Source: Minisyncoccota bacterium
GTDB taxonomy: Bacteria; Patescibacteriota; Minisyncoccia; Minisyncoccales; GCA-002788555
Direction: 5' to 3'
Length of the DNA stretch: 12,521 nucleotides
Assembly (NCBI GenBank): GCA_028697615.1
Contig: JAQVET010000015.1
Coordinates: 1-12,521 of the forward strand
In this document: in pieces, positions 1 through 9,900 of the stretch
Numbering within the stretch: the stretch's first letter is position 1
How the letters are laid out: each line of letters begins with the position of its first letter
Translations under genes and position numbers: made by a program
The notes under the pieces: generated by a model
Seen by the model: only the letters and a program-made list of their open reading frames with translations
Told to the model about the DNA's origin: nothing
Database searches by the model: none

Positions 1-875
1 CCTATATCTAATATAATTTCATCGTTACCAACATTGCCAACCCCTCTTAAACCAATTGGTGATCTAATATTATGATTTTTTGCAACAATTACATCTAAAG
101 GAAGATGCAATTTTGTATTTGTTAAATCCCATTTTTGCTTTATAGTGTTAAGAATTTCTTTTTCTACAAGTGACCTACCTACTTTAATACCCTTTGCCAT
201 ACAAACAGTATTAGCGATAGCTCCGCCTAAAATAATATTATCTGCTATACTTAAAAAGTTTTCAATAAATTTAATTTTAGTTGAAATTTTTGCACCCCCA
301 GCAATAAGAGTTAATGGACGTTTTGGTTTCAAAAGTACTTTTTCTAAAACAGAAATTTCTTCTTGCAATAAAAACCCAGAAAAACTTTCAAGGTACTTAG
401 GTATTAGCGCTACAGAGGCGTGATTTCTATGACAAACACCAGAAGCATCGTTAATAAAATAATCACCCAGAGAAGCAATTTCTTTAGCAAATTGTAGATC
501 ATTTTTTTCCTCCCCTGGATGAAATCTTAAATTTTCCAAAAGTATTATTTCACTTGGCTGCATTGCTTCTACTGCTTTTTTAACGACTCTACCTATACAA
601 TCGGGAGCTTTCCAAATAGAAGTATCTAAATATTCAAATAGCTTATCTTGAATTGGTCCGAGACGAAGTTTATCAACTACTTTTCCTCCGGGATCATCAA
701 GGTGAGTCATTAAAATTATCTTTGCGTTGTTTTTTAAAAGATAATTTATTGTGGGTATAGTTTTTTTAATTCTAAAATCATCTATTACTTCACCATTTTC
801 TGAAATAGGAACATTAAAATCACACCTTACTAAAACTTTTTTATTTTTAAAATTTCCTTCAGTAATTTTTTTCAT
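1..875 (-). CDS. pgk: Phosphoglycerate kinase, N-terminal 291 residues (3' end outside window)
   Basis: Cytosolic glycolytic enzyme that transfers phosphate between 1,3-bisphosphoglycerate and ADP. The frame opens at ATG 873-875 and stays open to the window edge, so only the N domain, the hinge and part of the nucleotide-binding C domain are visible. The family signature VLVRCDFNVP (residues 14-23) is present. Expected substrate-binding residues are seen: Arg17, Asp19, Asn21, Arg35, His58, Arg117 (in ENLRFHPGEE) and Arg150 (in CHRNHAS). The nucleotide-domain motif GGAKIS carries Lys196, and LDIG begins at the window edge. The unusual point is that the usual HLGRP loop reads HLDDP (residues 58-62), so the family's Gly-Arg pair is Asp-Asp; the Arg normally helps bind 3-phosphoglycerate. 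The start overlaps the end of the upstream small gene by 17 bases, which implies co-transcription. No Shine-Dalgarno is visible. The identity is secure; whether activity is normal is open. Confidence 0.96.
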   Translation of the reverse strand, partial: MKKITEGNFKNKKVLVRCDFNVPISENGEVIDDFRIKKTIPTINYLLKNNAKIILMTHLDDPGGKVVDKLRLGPIQDKLFEYLDTSIWKAPDCIGRVVKKAVEAMQPSEIILLENLRFHPGEEKNDLQFAKEIASLGDYFINDASGVCHRNHASVALIPKYLESFSGFLLQEEISVLEKVLLKPKRPLTLIAGGAKISTKIKFIENFLSIADNIILGGAIANTVCMAKGIKVGRSLVEKEILNTIKQKWDLTNTKLHLPLDVIVAKNHNIRSPIGLRGVGNVGNDEIILDI

Positions 876-1257
876 TTTTTTTGATTTTATTTAAAACATT
901 TTCTATTTCTTGTTTCAGTTCATCTGGAACTGGCAATTTAACCCCTATCGGACTTCTACCTGGATATTTCCAACAAGAAATAATTTTAAGCACTGGTTTT
1001 TTAATAAAATTATTTTGTTTTGATTTAATATCTTTCGTAGTTAATTTATGGTAAAAAGATTTTTCCTTTTTCTGATACATCACCCAAATTTCATATGGAT
1101 TTTTTTTAGAACCTGCAATTTGCATTAAAGCAATAGTTTTCGGAGCTATTCCCTCTTCTATTCTATCAGGATTTCTCAAGACTCTTTTGATTCTTTGTTC
1201 AGATAATCCATAAAATTGCATTTTTTCTCTTGAATGTTTTGTCCAAAAAAGATCCAT
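859..1257 (-). CDS. Small basic protein, DUF4258-like, function unknown
   Basis: A 132-residue, lysine-rich soluble protein with no signal peptide or membrane segment. The N-terminal half has the pattern TKHSREKM..GLSEQRIKRVLRNP (residues 6-30), which resembles the start of DUF4258 domains: a Thr-Lys-His-Ala-like turn, a helix, then an Ile-x-x-Val-Leu strand. A strand-rich part follows (YEIWVMYQ, residues 55-62), then KIISCWKYPGRSP (residues 91-103) and a charged C-terminal helix. I recall similar proteins as common hypotheticals in Parcubacteria-like genomes, but could not check this. DUF4258 is distantly linked to small RelE/BrnT-type folds, yet there is no antitoxin-like partner here, so a toxin role is not supported. 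The gene starts 6 bases after ftsK and its TGA stop lies inside pgk. It is therefore very likely translated from the RNA polymerase operon message. The domain assignment is from motif memory only. Confidence 0.8.
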   Translation of the reverse strand: MDLFWTKHSREKMQFYGLSEQRIKRVLRNPDRIEEGIAPKTIALMQIAGSKKNPYEIWVMYQKKEKSFYHKLTTKDIKSKQNNFIKKPVLKIISCWKYPGRSPIGVKLPVPDELKQEIENVLNKIKKNEKNY

Positions 1258-1263
1258 AAAAAA

Positions 1264-3336
1264 TTAAAAATCTTTATTTCCGTAATCTTCAGTATCTTGC
1301 CAATAAACTTCTCTTGGTTTTGCACCTTGACTAGGTCCAATAATTCCTTCTTCTTCTAACATATCAAGAAGTCTTGCTGCTCTAGCATAGCCAATTCCAA
1401 GTTTTCTTTGCAGAAATGAAGCAGAGGCTTTCTTTGTTTCAATAACTAATCTTTTTGCCTCTCCATATAATTCATCATCAAAATCAGAAATTCCTTCGAC
1501 GTTCTTTGTTTTCGCTTCTTCTAAAAATATTTCAAAATCCTCCTCCAAACCATTTTCTTCATTTTGTTCTTGATTTTTTAAAATATATCTTACTACTCTT
1601 TTTATATCCTGCGAATATACCATAGGTGCTTGAAATCTTCGTGGTTTACCAAAAGAAGATGATATAAAAAGCATATCCCCTTTTCCTAAAAGTTTCTCGG
1701 CACCTGCCATGTCAAGTATTGTTCTTGAATCTACCTGTGAACCAACCCTAAAAGCAATCCTTGAAGTAATATTAGCCTTAATAAGACCTGTAAGAACTTC
1801 AACAGATGGTCTTTGAGTAGCAAGAACAAGATGAATACCTACTGCACGTGCCATTTGGGCGAGCCTAACAATACTTGCTTCTACTTCTTTCCCTTTTGCT
1901 GCCATAATATCGGCCATTTCATCGATCATTAAAACTATAAGCGGGAGTGTATCCTTTTCTTTTTGAACTTGAACTTTATTATACTCTTCGATATTACGAG
2001 TTTTCGCTTTTTGAAAAAGATGAAATCTTTTATCCATTTCTCCTATTAACCATTTAAGCACTGGTGCTACTTCTTTATGATCAACAATTACTTTTGCTAA
2101 AAGATGAGGAATATCTTCATAATTTGAAAATTCCATTCTTTTTGGATCAATTAAAATAAAACGAAGATCTGCTGGAGAATGCTTATATAAAAAACTAATA
2201 ATCATTGAATTTAAAAAAAACGTTTTCCCAGAACCACTAGCTCCAGCTACTAAAAGATGTGGCATATCTATTAAAGTACTAAAAGATGGGTCGCCATTAA
2301 CATCAACGCCAAGAGGAAAAGTAAGAGGAGGACCTAATTGAAATTCACCTTGAGAGAGTAAAAAACGCAATGGCACCTTAGCTCTTTTTTCATTTGGTAC
2401 TTCTATTCCGACCAAAGATTTACCAGGAATAGGAGCTTCTATTCTAATTGGATGTGCAGCTAGTGCTAAAGAAAGATCATTAGATAGCGCTGCAATTCGT
2501 GATAATCGAATACCTTCAGCTGGTTTAAGAGTATATTGAGTAACAGTTGGACCAACATTTACTTCGCCCATTTCGACCTCAATCCCAAAATTATGAAGAG
2601 TTCTTTTAATAATATTAGCATTGGCCTTTAAATTTCCGCCAAAAGGTTTTTCTTGAGTATCAGTAAGAAGATCTAAAGGAAGAGTTTTGTATTTTAAATT
2701 TTTATTTTGGGGTTTCGTTTGAATATCCTTTGTAATTTTTATTTCTTCTTTTTTAATTTTTTGAGGTAGTATTTCTTTTATTTCAAAATCAATCTGACCT
2801 TCTTTTAATTTATTTTCTTTAATGTCAGTATCTTTTCTTTTTTTGATTTTAAAAATAGGAATATCAAAAGCTATAGAAATTCCTATTAAAAATAAAGCTA
2901 AAAATATTAACCCCCCACCCCATCTACCAAATAAAGAACCAAATGGCGAAGCCAATCCTTTTCCAAGTGTCCCACAAAAATTATCACTTCCTATTCCACA
3001 CAGTCCAAAAAAACCTATAAAAATAAAAATACCCCCAAATAAAACTGGAAAATAAGGAAATGGATTCTCTGTCCAAAAAAATATAAAACTTAAAATTAAA
3101 AGAAAAAGAGAAAAAACAATTTTTGCTCTGCCAAAAAAAAGATCAAAATTGTTATTTAAATTTTCCCCTATCCTACCTCCTCCTCCGAAAATCGCTATAA
3201 AACAAAAAATACCTAAACTCAAAAATATAATACCCCAAATGTTCTTTTTTGTTTCTTCTTTAAGAGAAAAATGAGAATTTTTTTCTTTTTTTGTTTGTTT
3301 CTCTATATTATTTTTTTTCTTTTTTTTGAGGGCCAT
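1264..3336 (-). CDS. ftsK: DNA translocase FtsK/SpoIIIE
   Basis: Membrane-anchored, ATP-driven double-strand DNA pump that clears chromosome ends from the closing septum. At 690 residues it is shorter than SpoIIIE (about 790) and much shorter than E. coli FtsK (1329). A lysine-rich cytoplasmic N-terminus is followed by four hydrophobic segments near residues 33-52, 72-90, 96-113 and 139-159. A short charged linker (about 160-225) replaces the long linker of proteobacterial FtsK. The motor follows: Walker A GASGSGKT (365-372), Walker B LIVLMIDE (466-473), and the conserved block ATQRPSVEVLTGLIKANI (506-523). The C-terminal winged-helix gamma domain (about 622-688) has the typical LGIGYARAARLLDMLEE pattern that reads polarity sequences and contacts XerD in other bacteria. 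The gene begins 33 bases after rpoC with no Shine-Dalgarno. Codons 4-9 contain two runs of eight A separated by one G. Confidence 0.97.
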   Translation of the reverse strand: MALKKKKKNNIEKQTKKEKNSHFSLKEETKKNIWGIIFLSLGIFCFIAIFGGGGRIGENLNNNFDLFFGRAKIVFSLFLLILSFIFFWTENPFPYFPVLFGGIFIFIGFFGLCGIGSDNFCGTLGKGLASPFGSLFGRWGGGLIFLALFLIGISIAFDIPIFKIKKRKDTDIKENKLKEGQIDFEIKEILPQKIKKEEIKITKDIQTKPQNKNLKYKTLPLDLLTDTQEKPFGGNLKANANIIKRTLHNFGIEVEMGEVNVGPTVTQYTLKPAEGIRLSRIAALSNDLSLALAAHPIRIEAPIPGKSLVGIEVPNEKRAKVPLRFLLSQGEFQLGPPLTFPLGVDVNGDPSFSTLIDMPHLLVAGASGSGKTFFLNSMIISFLYKHSPADLRFILIDPKRMEFSNYEDIPHLLAKVIVDHKEVAPVLKWLIGEMDKRFHLFQKAKTRNIEEYNKVQVQKEKDTLPLIVLMIDEMADIMAAKGKEVEASIVRLAQMARAVGIHLVLATQRPSVEVLTGLIKANITSRIAFRVGSQVDSRTILDMAGAEKLLGKGDMLFISSSFGKPRRFQAPMVYSQDIKRVVRYILKNQEQNEENGLEEDFEIFLEEAKTKNVEGISDFDDELYGEAKRLVIETKKASASFLQRKLGIGYARAARLLDMLEEEGIIGPSQGAKPREVYWQDTEDYGNKDF

Positions 3337-3369
3337 AAGAAAATAAAAAGAAAATATTTTTGATGACTT

Positions 3370-6300
3370 TTATTTTTTGTATCCTGTACCAGCTGGAATT
3401 AATTTACCTATGATAACATTTTCTTTCAGGCCCCTCAACCCATCTTCTCTACCCTCTAGAGCTGCCTTGACTAAAACATTGGAAGTTTCTTGAAAAGAAG
3501 CAGCAGAAAGAAAACTATCTGTGGAAAGAGCAACCTTTGTGATACCTAAAATAATATTTTTGGCTTTAGCCTCTTTTTTATTTTGCTGGCGCAATTTTTT
3601 ATTTTCTTCGTGGAAAAATCTTCTTGTAACAATTTCTCCAGGAGAAAAAATAGAATCTCCAACATCTACAATTTTGACCATAGAAAACATTTGTCTTATA
3701 ATAACTTCGATGTGCTTATCATTAATAGAAACACCCTCACCAGCGTATATTTTCTGAATTTCATTTAAAATATATTTTTGAGTTTTTGTTTTTCCAGCAA
3801 CTCTAAAAAGTTTTTTTAATTCTATAGATCCTTCATAAATAAGGTCACCCGCTTTTACGATGTCTCCTTCTTTTACTAAAATCTCTATTGTTGAAGGTAT
3901 GCAGTAAGTCTTCTCGCTTTTTTCTGATTTAACGATAATTTCTATTAAATTATCTTTTTGTTTTATAGATTTTACCACACCATCTTCTTGAAAAATTTCA
4001 CCTTCACCTTTTGGAATTCTAAGTTCAAAAATTTCATCTACTCGAGGAAGTCCTGATGTAATATCACCGGCACCAACAACTCCTCCTGTATGAAATGTTC
4101 TCATAGTAAGTTGAGTACCTGGTTCACCAATTGATTGAGCAGCGACAATACCTATCGGTGTACCAATCTCAACTAACGTGCCATAGCCAAGATCCATACC
4201 ATAACACTTTTGACAGATCCCATCTCTTAACTTGCAAGTAAGTGGCGAAAAAATATTAATGGATTCTATTTTATCTTTTAATCTTTCTACTTCGTTAATA
4301 ATATCCCAATCAATTAAAGAATCCTTTTTAGCTATAATTTTATTTCCGACTTTCAAATCTTTTGCTAAAATTCTACCATAAAGTTTCGAGGAAATTTCTT
4401 GTCCTGTTTCTTTAAATTCTTTCATATTAATTTCCAATCCATCTTTATCTTGACAACTTTTCTTTTTTATAATAAGACCATGGGCAACATCAACCAATCT
4501 TCTTGTTAAATAACCTGCTTTTGAAGTCCTAAGTGCTGTATCTGTTGTTCCTTTTCTTGCACCGTGTGTTGAAATAAAATACTCAAGGCTTGAAAGCCCC
4601 TCTTGATAACTTTTAGTTACAGGTAATTCTATAATTTCTCCTAGTGGATTCATAACAAGACCTTTAAGTCCTGCCATTTGAAGAGGTTGCGCCCAAGAAC
4701 CTCGCGATCCGGAATCAACAATTAAAAAAACAGAGGAATTTTTATTTTTTAAATGCTCTGGTACAATTTTAGCAATTTCATCTTTTACCTTTTGCCAGAT
4801 TAAAATAATATTTTCCCTCTTTTCCTCTTCGGATAAGAAACCATTTTTGTAATTATTTAAAATTTCTTTTTCTTCTTCTCTTGCTCTTTCTAAAATTTCA
4901 CCTTTTTTTTCTGGAACAGATAATTCATCTAATCCCCAAGTTGTAGATGACACAGTAGCAAAATGAAATCCTACTTCTTTAATTTTATCAAGGATAGAGA
5001 CGGCTAAATTTCTTCCATATTTTTGGATAATTTCTGAAATAAGACTACTAATTTTTTTATTATTAAATACTTCGTTTTGAAATGGAAAATCATCTGGTAA
5101 ACATTGGTTAAAAATTATTCTACCGATAGTTGTTTCTATAATTTCTTTGTTATTCTTTATATTCGCTACTTTAATTAAAACTTGAAGATCAACTAACTTA
5201 TTTTCATAAGCAAGAATAGCATCCTCCGGAGAATAAAAAAATTTATTCTTCCCAAGACCGTCTTCTTTTTCATTTGTCAAAAAATAACAACCCATTATCA
5301 TATCTTGTCTTGGTAGGGCAACCGGTTTACCAGTAGATGGCAAAAGAATTCCTTTTGTAGAAATCATTAAATTCTTTGCCTCCCATTGAGCCATTTTAGA
5401 AAGTGGTAAATGAACTGCCATTTGATCACCGTCAAAATCTGCGTTAAAGGCAGGACAAACAAGTGGATGAAGTTGAATGGCTTGACCCTCAATAAGTTTT
5501 GGTTTAAATGCTTGAATCGAAAGACGATGAAGTGTTGGTGCTCGATTTAAAAGTAAATGTTTATCTCTTATTACTTCTTCTAATATTTCCCATACTTCTT
5601 CTTCACCATCAGCAATAATTCTACTTGCTGCCCTAACATTATGAGCCAAATTCCTTTCTAAAATTTTATTAATAACAAATGGTTTTGTAATTTCAAGAGC
5701 AAGTTTTTTAGGTATACCAACCTCTTCGAGTTTCAAATCAGAGCCAACAACAATAACAGAACGCGCGGAATAATCAACACGTTTTCCTAAAAGGTTTTGA
5801 CGAAATCTTCCTGTTTTACCTCGAAGCATATCAGTCAGTGATTTTAATTCTCTTCTTGCGCCGCCTTGCCTTGTAGTTACTTGGGTGCGCCTGGCAGAAT
5901 TATCAAATAGTGCATCAACTGCTTCTTGAAGCATTCTTTTTTCATTTCTTTGAATAACCTCTGGTGCACCAATTTCTATTAAATATTTCAATCTATTATT
6001 TCTATTAATTACTCTCCTATAGAGATCATTAAGATCAGAAGAAGCATAGCGTCCTCCATCTAATTGAACCATTGGCCTTAAATCTGGAGGAAGAACTGGA
6101 ATTACTGTAGGACACATCCACTCGGGTCTTGTATTACTTCGAATAAGCGATTTAACAAGTTGTAATCTTTTTTGAAGATTATTTTTATCTTCAGATGGAT
6201 TTTTTTCTAACTCTTTTTTTAATTTTTTTTCAAGTTTATTAAGATTTATTTCTGATAAAAGTTCTCTTATAGTTTCAGCTCCCATACCAATCTGAAAAAA

Positions 6301-6912
6301 ATTATATTTCAAAATTAATCTTTGATATTCTACCTCACTAAGTACTTTATATTTTTTAATAGAATTAACTTCGTTTTTAATATTAAAATATTCATTTTTA
6401 AGATTATCTTTTTCTGTTTTCTCTTTAATTTTTTTAAGACGGAATTTATACTCTTTATCAAGATCATCTAATACTTTCTTTTTAGCATCTTCATCTACGC
6501 TCTTTATAATATATGACATAAAATATATGACCCTTTCTATTTGTGTTTGAGAAACATTTAAAAGCAGTGCTATACGGGAAGGCATCTTGCGAAAAAACCA
6601 AATATGAGCAACTGGGGTTTGGAGCTTAATATGACCCATTCTCTCCCTTCTCACAGAAGATTTGGTAACCTCAACACCACATCTATCACAAACAACACCC
6701 TTAAATCTAATTCTTTTATATTTACCACAATAGCATTCATAATCTTTGGTGGGACCAAAAATTCTTTCACAAAAAAGACCGTCTTTTTCTGGTCTTTGAG
6801 TTCTATAATTAATGGTTTCGGGCTTAGTAACTTCACCGTGAGACCATGAATGAATGTCTTCCGGAGAAGCAAGTTTAATTTTTATTGATTGAAAATATTC
6901 TGTTTTTGGCAT
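3370..6912 (-). CDS. rpoC: DNA-directed RNA polymerase subunit beta'
   Basis: Catalytic large subunit of RNA polymerase. At 1180 residues it is close to the Firmicute size (about 1200) and lacks the large insertion found in the trigger loop of E. coli beta'. Visible landmarks in order are: the N-terminal zinc site Cys60, Cys62, Cys75, Cys78; the clamp helices that bind sigma (about 289-335, with SDLNDLYRRVINRNNR); the active-site motif NADFDGDQMAVH (490-501), whose three Asp residues hold the catalytic Mg; the second zinc site Cys820, Cys893, Cys900, Cys903; and the trigger loop QSIGEPGTQLTMRTFHTGG (926-944). Residues 140-255 form a Lys/Glu-rich, poorly conserved helical stretch. The gene starts 23 bases after rpoB, so the two subunits are made from one message. 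The chosen ATG gives the expected N-terminus. All active-site residues are present. Confidence 0.99.
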   Translation of the reverse strand: MPKTEYFQSIKIKLASPEDIHSWSHGEVTKPETINYRTQRPEKDGLFCERIFGPTKDYECYCGKYKRIRFKGVVCDRCGVEVTKSSVRRERMGHIKLQTPVAHIWFFRKMPSRIALLLNVSQTQIERVIYFMSYIIKSVDEDAKKKVLDDLDKEYKFRLKKIKEKTEKDNLKNEYFNIKNEVNSIKKYKVLSEVEYQRLILKYNFFQIGMGAETIRELLSEINLNKLEKKLKKELEKNPSEDKNNLQKRLQLVKSLIRSNTRPEWMCPTVIPVLPPDLRPMVQLDGGRYASSDLNDLYRRVINRNNRLKYLIEIGAPEVIQRNEKRMLQEAVDALFDNSARRTQVTTRQGGARRELKSLTDMLRGKTGRFRQNLLGKRVDYSARSVIVVGSDLKLEEVGIPKKLALEITKPFVINKILERNLAHNVRAASRIIADGEEEVWEILEEVIRDKHLLLNRAPTLHRLSIQAFKPKLIEGQAIQLHPLVCPAFNADFDGDQMAVHLPLSKMAQWEAKNLMISTKGILLPSTGKPVALPRQDMIMGCYFLTNEKEDGLGKNKFFYSPEDAILAYENKLVDLQVLIKVANIKNNKEIIETTIGRIIFNQCLPDDFPFQNEVFNNKKISSLISEIIQKYGRNLAVSILDKIKEVGFHFATVSSTTWGLDELSVPEKKGEILERAREEEKEILNNYKNGFLSEEEKRENIILIWQKVKDEIAKIVPEHLKNKNSSVFLIVDSGSRGSWAQPLQMAGLKGLVMNPLGEIIELPVTKSYQEGLSSLEYFISTHGARKGTTDTALRTSKAGYLTRRLVDVAHGLIIKKKSCQDKDGLEINMKEFKETGQEISSKLYGRILAKDLKVGNKIIAKKDSLIDWDIINEVERLKDKIESINIFSPLTCKLRDGICQKCYGMDLGYGTLVEIGTPIGIVAAQSIGEPGTQLTMRTFHTGGVVGAGDITSGLPRVDEIFELRIPKGEGEIFQEDGVVKSIKQKDNLIEIIVKSEKSEKTYCIPSTIEILVKEGDIVKAGDLIYEGSIELKKLFRVAGKTKTQKYILNEIQKIYAGEGVSINDKHIEVIIRQMFSMVKIVDVGDSIFSPGEIVTRRFFHEENKKLRQQNKKEAKAKNIILGITKVALSTDSFLSAASFQETSNVLVKAALEGREDGLRGLKENVIIGKLIPAGTGYKK

Positions 6913-6935
6913 AATAATTATTAGTTTATTTAAAA

Positions 6936-9900
6936 TTAATCCTTTATTTTTTTATTAATTCCTTTTAATTCTAAATTAAGTCCTAAGGATTTAAGTTCTG
7001 AAACTAATATATTAAATGAAGAGGGAACATTTGGACTCTCAATATCTTTACCTTTAACAATTGCTTCATATGCAGCTGCTCTACCAGGAACATCGTCTGA
7101 CTTAATAGTGAGCATTTCTTGAAGAGTATACGCCGCACCATAACCTTCTAGTGCCCAAACCTCCATTTCTCCAAATCTTTGACCACCAAATTGTGCCTTA
7201 CCACCAAGTGGCTGTTGAGTAATTAAAGAATATGGACCAATTGACCTCATATGAATTTTATCCTCTACCATATGAATTAATTTTAACATATACATATAAC
7301 CAACTGCGATTTTTTCTTTAAATGGTTCACCACTCCTACCATCAAAAAGAACAACTTTACCATTTTCTGGAAGACCTGCTTTCTTTAATTCATTTCTGAT
7401 ATCTTCTTCACTTGCACCATCAAATGGAGGGGTAATTGCTTGATAATTTAATTTTTTTGCTGCCAAACCAAGCATCGCTTCGAAAACTTGACCAACATTC
7501 ATTCTAGATGTAATAGATAAAGGATTTAAAATAGCGTCAATAACTGTTCCATCTTCCATAAATGGCATTTCTTCTTCGGGAAGAATTTTAGCAATGATTC
7601 CTTTATTTCCATGACGACCAGCAAGTTTATCACCAACTGAAATACGACGTGTGTGAGCTATTTCTATTTGTATACGTTTAATTATTCCTGGTTCAAGTTT
7701 TGCACCTTCTTCTCTTGAAAAAATTTTTACTGAGATAACCTTACCTCTTTTACCATGAGGTAGTCTTAGCGAGGTATCTTTTATTTCTTTAGCTTTCTCA
7801 CCAAAAATTTTTCTTAAAAGTATTTCTTCTGGAGAAAATTCTTCTTCTCCTTTTGGTGAAATTTTTCCCACTAAAATATCATCAGATCCAACTTCAGCGC
7901 CTACCCTAATAATGCCATCTTCATCTAAATCTTTAAGTTTTGCTTCAGAAACGTTGGGAATATCCGCTGTTGTTATTTCAGGCCCTAACTTAGTATCTCG
8001 AACATCACAAGTAAAATTTTCGATATGAACAGAAGTAAAGACATCTTCTTTTAAAAGTCTTTCTGAAATAACTATTGCATCTTCATAATTACATCCCTCA
8101 AATGACATAAATGCAATAAAAAGATTTTTACCCAATGCTAATTCACCATCAGAAATAGAACCACCATCTGCAAGAAGGTCACCTTTTTTAATTTTATCTC
8201 CAATTTTTACTTTGGGTCTTTGGTGTATACAAGTATATTGATTTGATCTAATAAAATTATAAAGAGGATATTTTATTTTACTTTTATTCTTGGTCTCTAT
8301 TGTAATATGCGCTGAATCAACTTCTATAACTTTTCCGTCATCTTCTAATTGGAGTAGTTGCTTAGAGTCCTCAGCTACTTTTTTTTCATATCCTGTAGCT
8401 ACCAGTGGAATTTCTGGTCTTAAACAAGGAACTGATTGCCGTTGCATATTAGAACCCATTAAAGCACGATTAGCATCATCGTGTTCGAGAAAAGGTATTA
8501 AACTTGCAGCAATACTTAAAATTTGTTGACAAGAAACATCAATAAAATCTATTTCTTCCGACTCGATAATTCCTGGCTCTCCTTTAATTCTAGCTTCGAC
8601 TAAATCATCAACTATAAAATTTTTATCATTAATATTAACAGTTGCTGGCGCAATAATATATCTTTCCTCTTCAATAGCATTTAAATAACAAATTTCATTG
8701 GTAATCCTGCGTGATTTTACTTTGAAGTAAGGTGTTTCTAAAAAACCAAAATTGTTAATTTTGGAAAAAATAGACATATGAATAACAAGTCCTACATTTT
8801 GACCCTCGGGAGTTTGTATTGGACAAATTCTTCCGTAATGACTAGACTGAACATCTCTTACCTCAAAACCTGCCCTTTTTCTTGCCAATCCGCCTGGACC
8901 CATAGCAGATAATCTTCTTTTATGTTCAATTTCCGCTAATGGATTCTGATTATCCATAAATTGAGAAAGCTGCCCTTGAGTAAAAAATTCATTAATTGCA
9001 CTAACCAATGGTCGAGGATTAATAATATTTTTTGGTTCTATTTCTTCCATTTTTAATATAGACATTCTATCTCTTGCAATTCTTGCAATTCGCATCATTG
9101 CTCTACGAAAAACAGTTTTTAAAAGTTCATTAATTGGTCTTATTCTCCTATTACCCAAATGATCAATATTATCAGGTAAACTTCCAGGAGTTTTTTGAAG
9201 TCTTATAATTTCTTTAATTGTAGCAATTATATCTGTCTGTGTAATAAACTGTCCATTTTTTTCTAAATTAGGATTAATTTCTGCTAATCTTTGTCCCATT
9301 CTCCATCTCCCTACCTCTGAAAGATCGTACCTATGCCGATTAAAAAATAAATTTTCTAAATACTCTTTAGCATTATCAAGCGTAGCAAGATCCCCTGGTC
9401 TTTGAGATCTATAAATTTCAATTATCGCTTCATCTTTTGTTTTTGTAATATCTTTCTTTATTGTTTCTTTAATAATATCTATATCAAGACCCTTTACATC
9501 TTCAGAAAATGTATTTAATATTTCATTATTATCTTCCATTCCAAAAAATCTTAAAATCATTGTGGCTGGAATTCTTCTTTTTTTATCTATCTTTGCCCAC
9601 AATGTATAATCTTTTGACATTTCAAACTCAAGCCAGCATCCGTGATCAGGTATAATTCTTGCCCCAAAATAATTTTGTCCGAAATAAGAGATAGCAGTAA
9701 AAAATACTCCTGGCGCTCTAATAATTTGAGGAACAACAATTCTTTCCACCCCATTTAAAATAAAACTTCCCCTCTTAGTCATAAGGGGGAAGTCACAAAA
9801 GAAGATGTCAGCCGATTTCTCTTGCCCAAGTGGCTTAATAATTAATTTTGTTTTTATAAAAAATGGTGCTACAAAATCATCGCTATATTCTTTAGCATAA

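Noticed and set aside
145..423. Plus-strand open frame of 92 codons
   Set aside because: It is the reverse of the pgk coding region, with no family resemblance, while the minus-strand frame matches Pgk throughout.
859..861. TGA stop as a sign of an alternative code (TGA=Gly)
   Set aside because: No in-frame TGA occurs inside the long genes and conserved glycines are GGN. Reading through this TGA adds only a few codons before TAA.
2822..3055. Plus-strand open frame of 77 codons rich in Pro and Lys
   Set aside because: It is antisense to the membrane segments and linker of ftsK, and its composition is explained by that.
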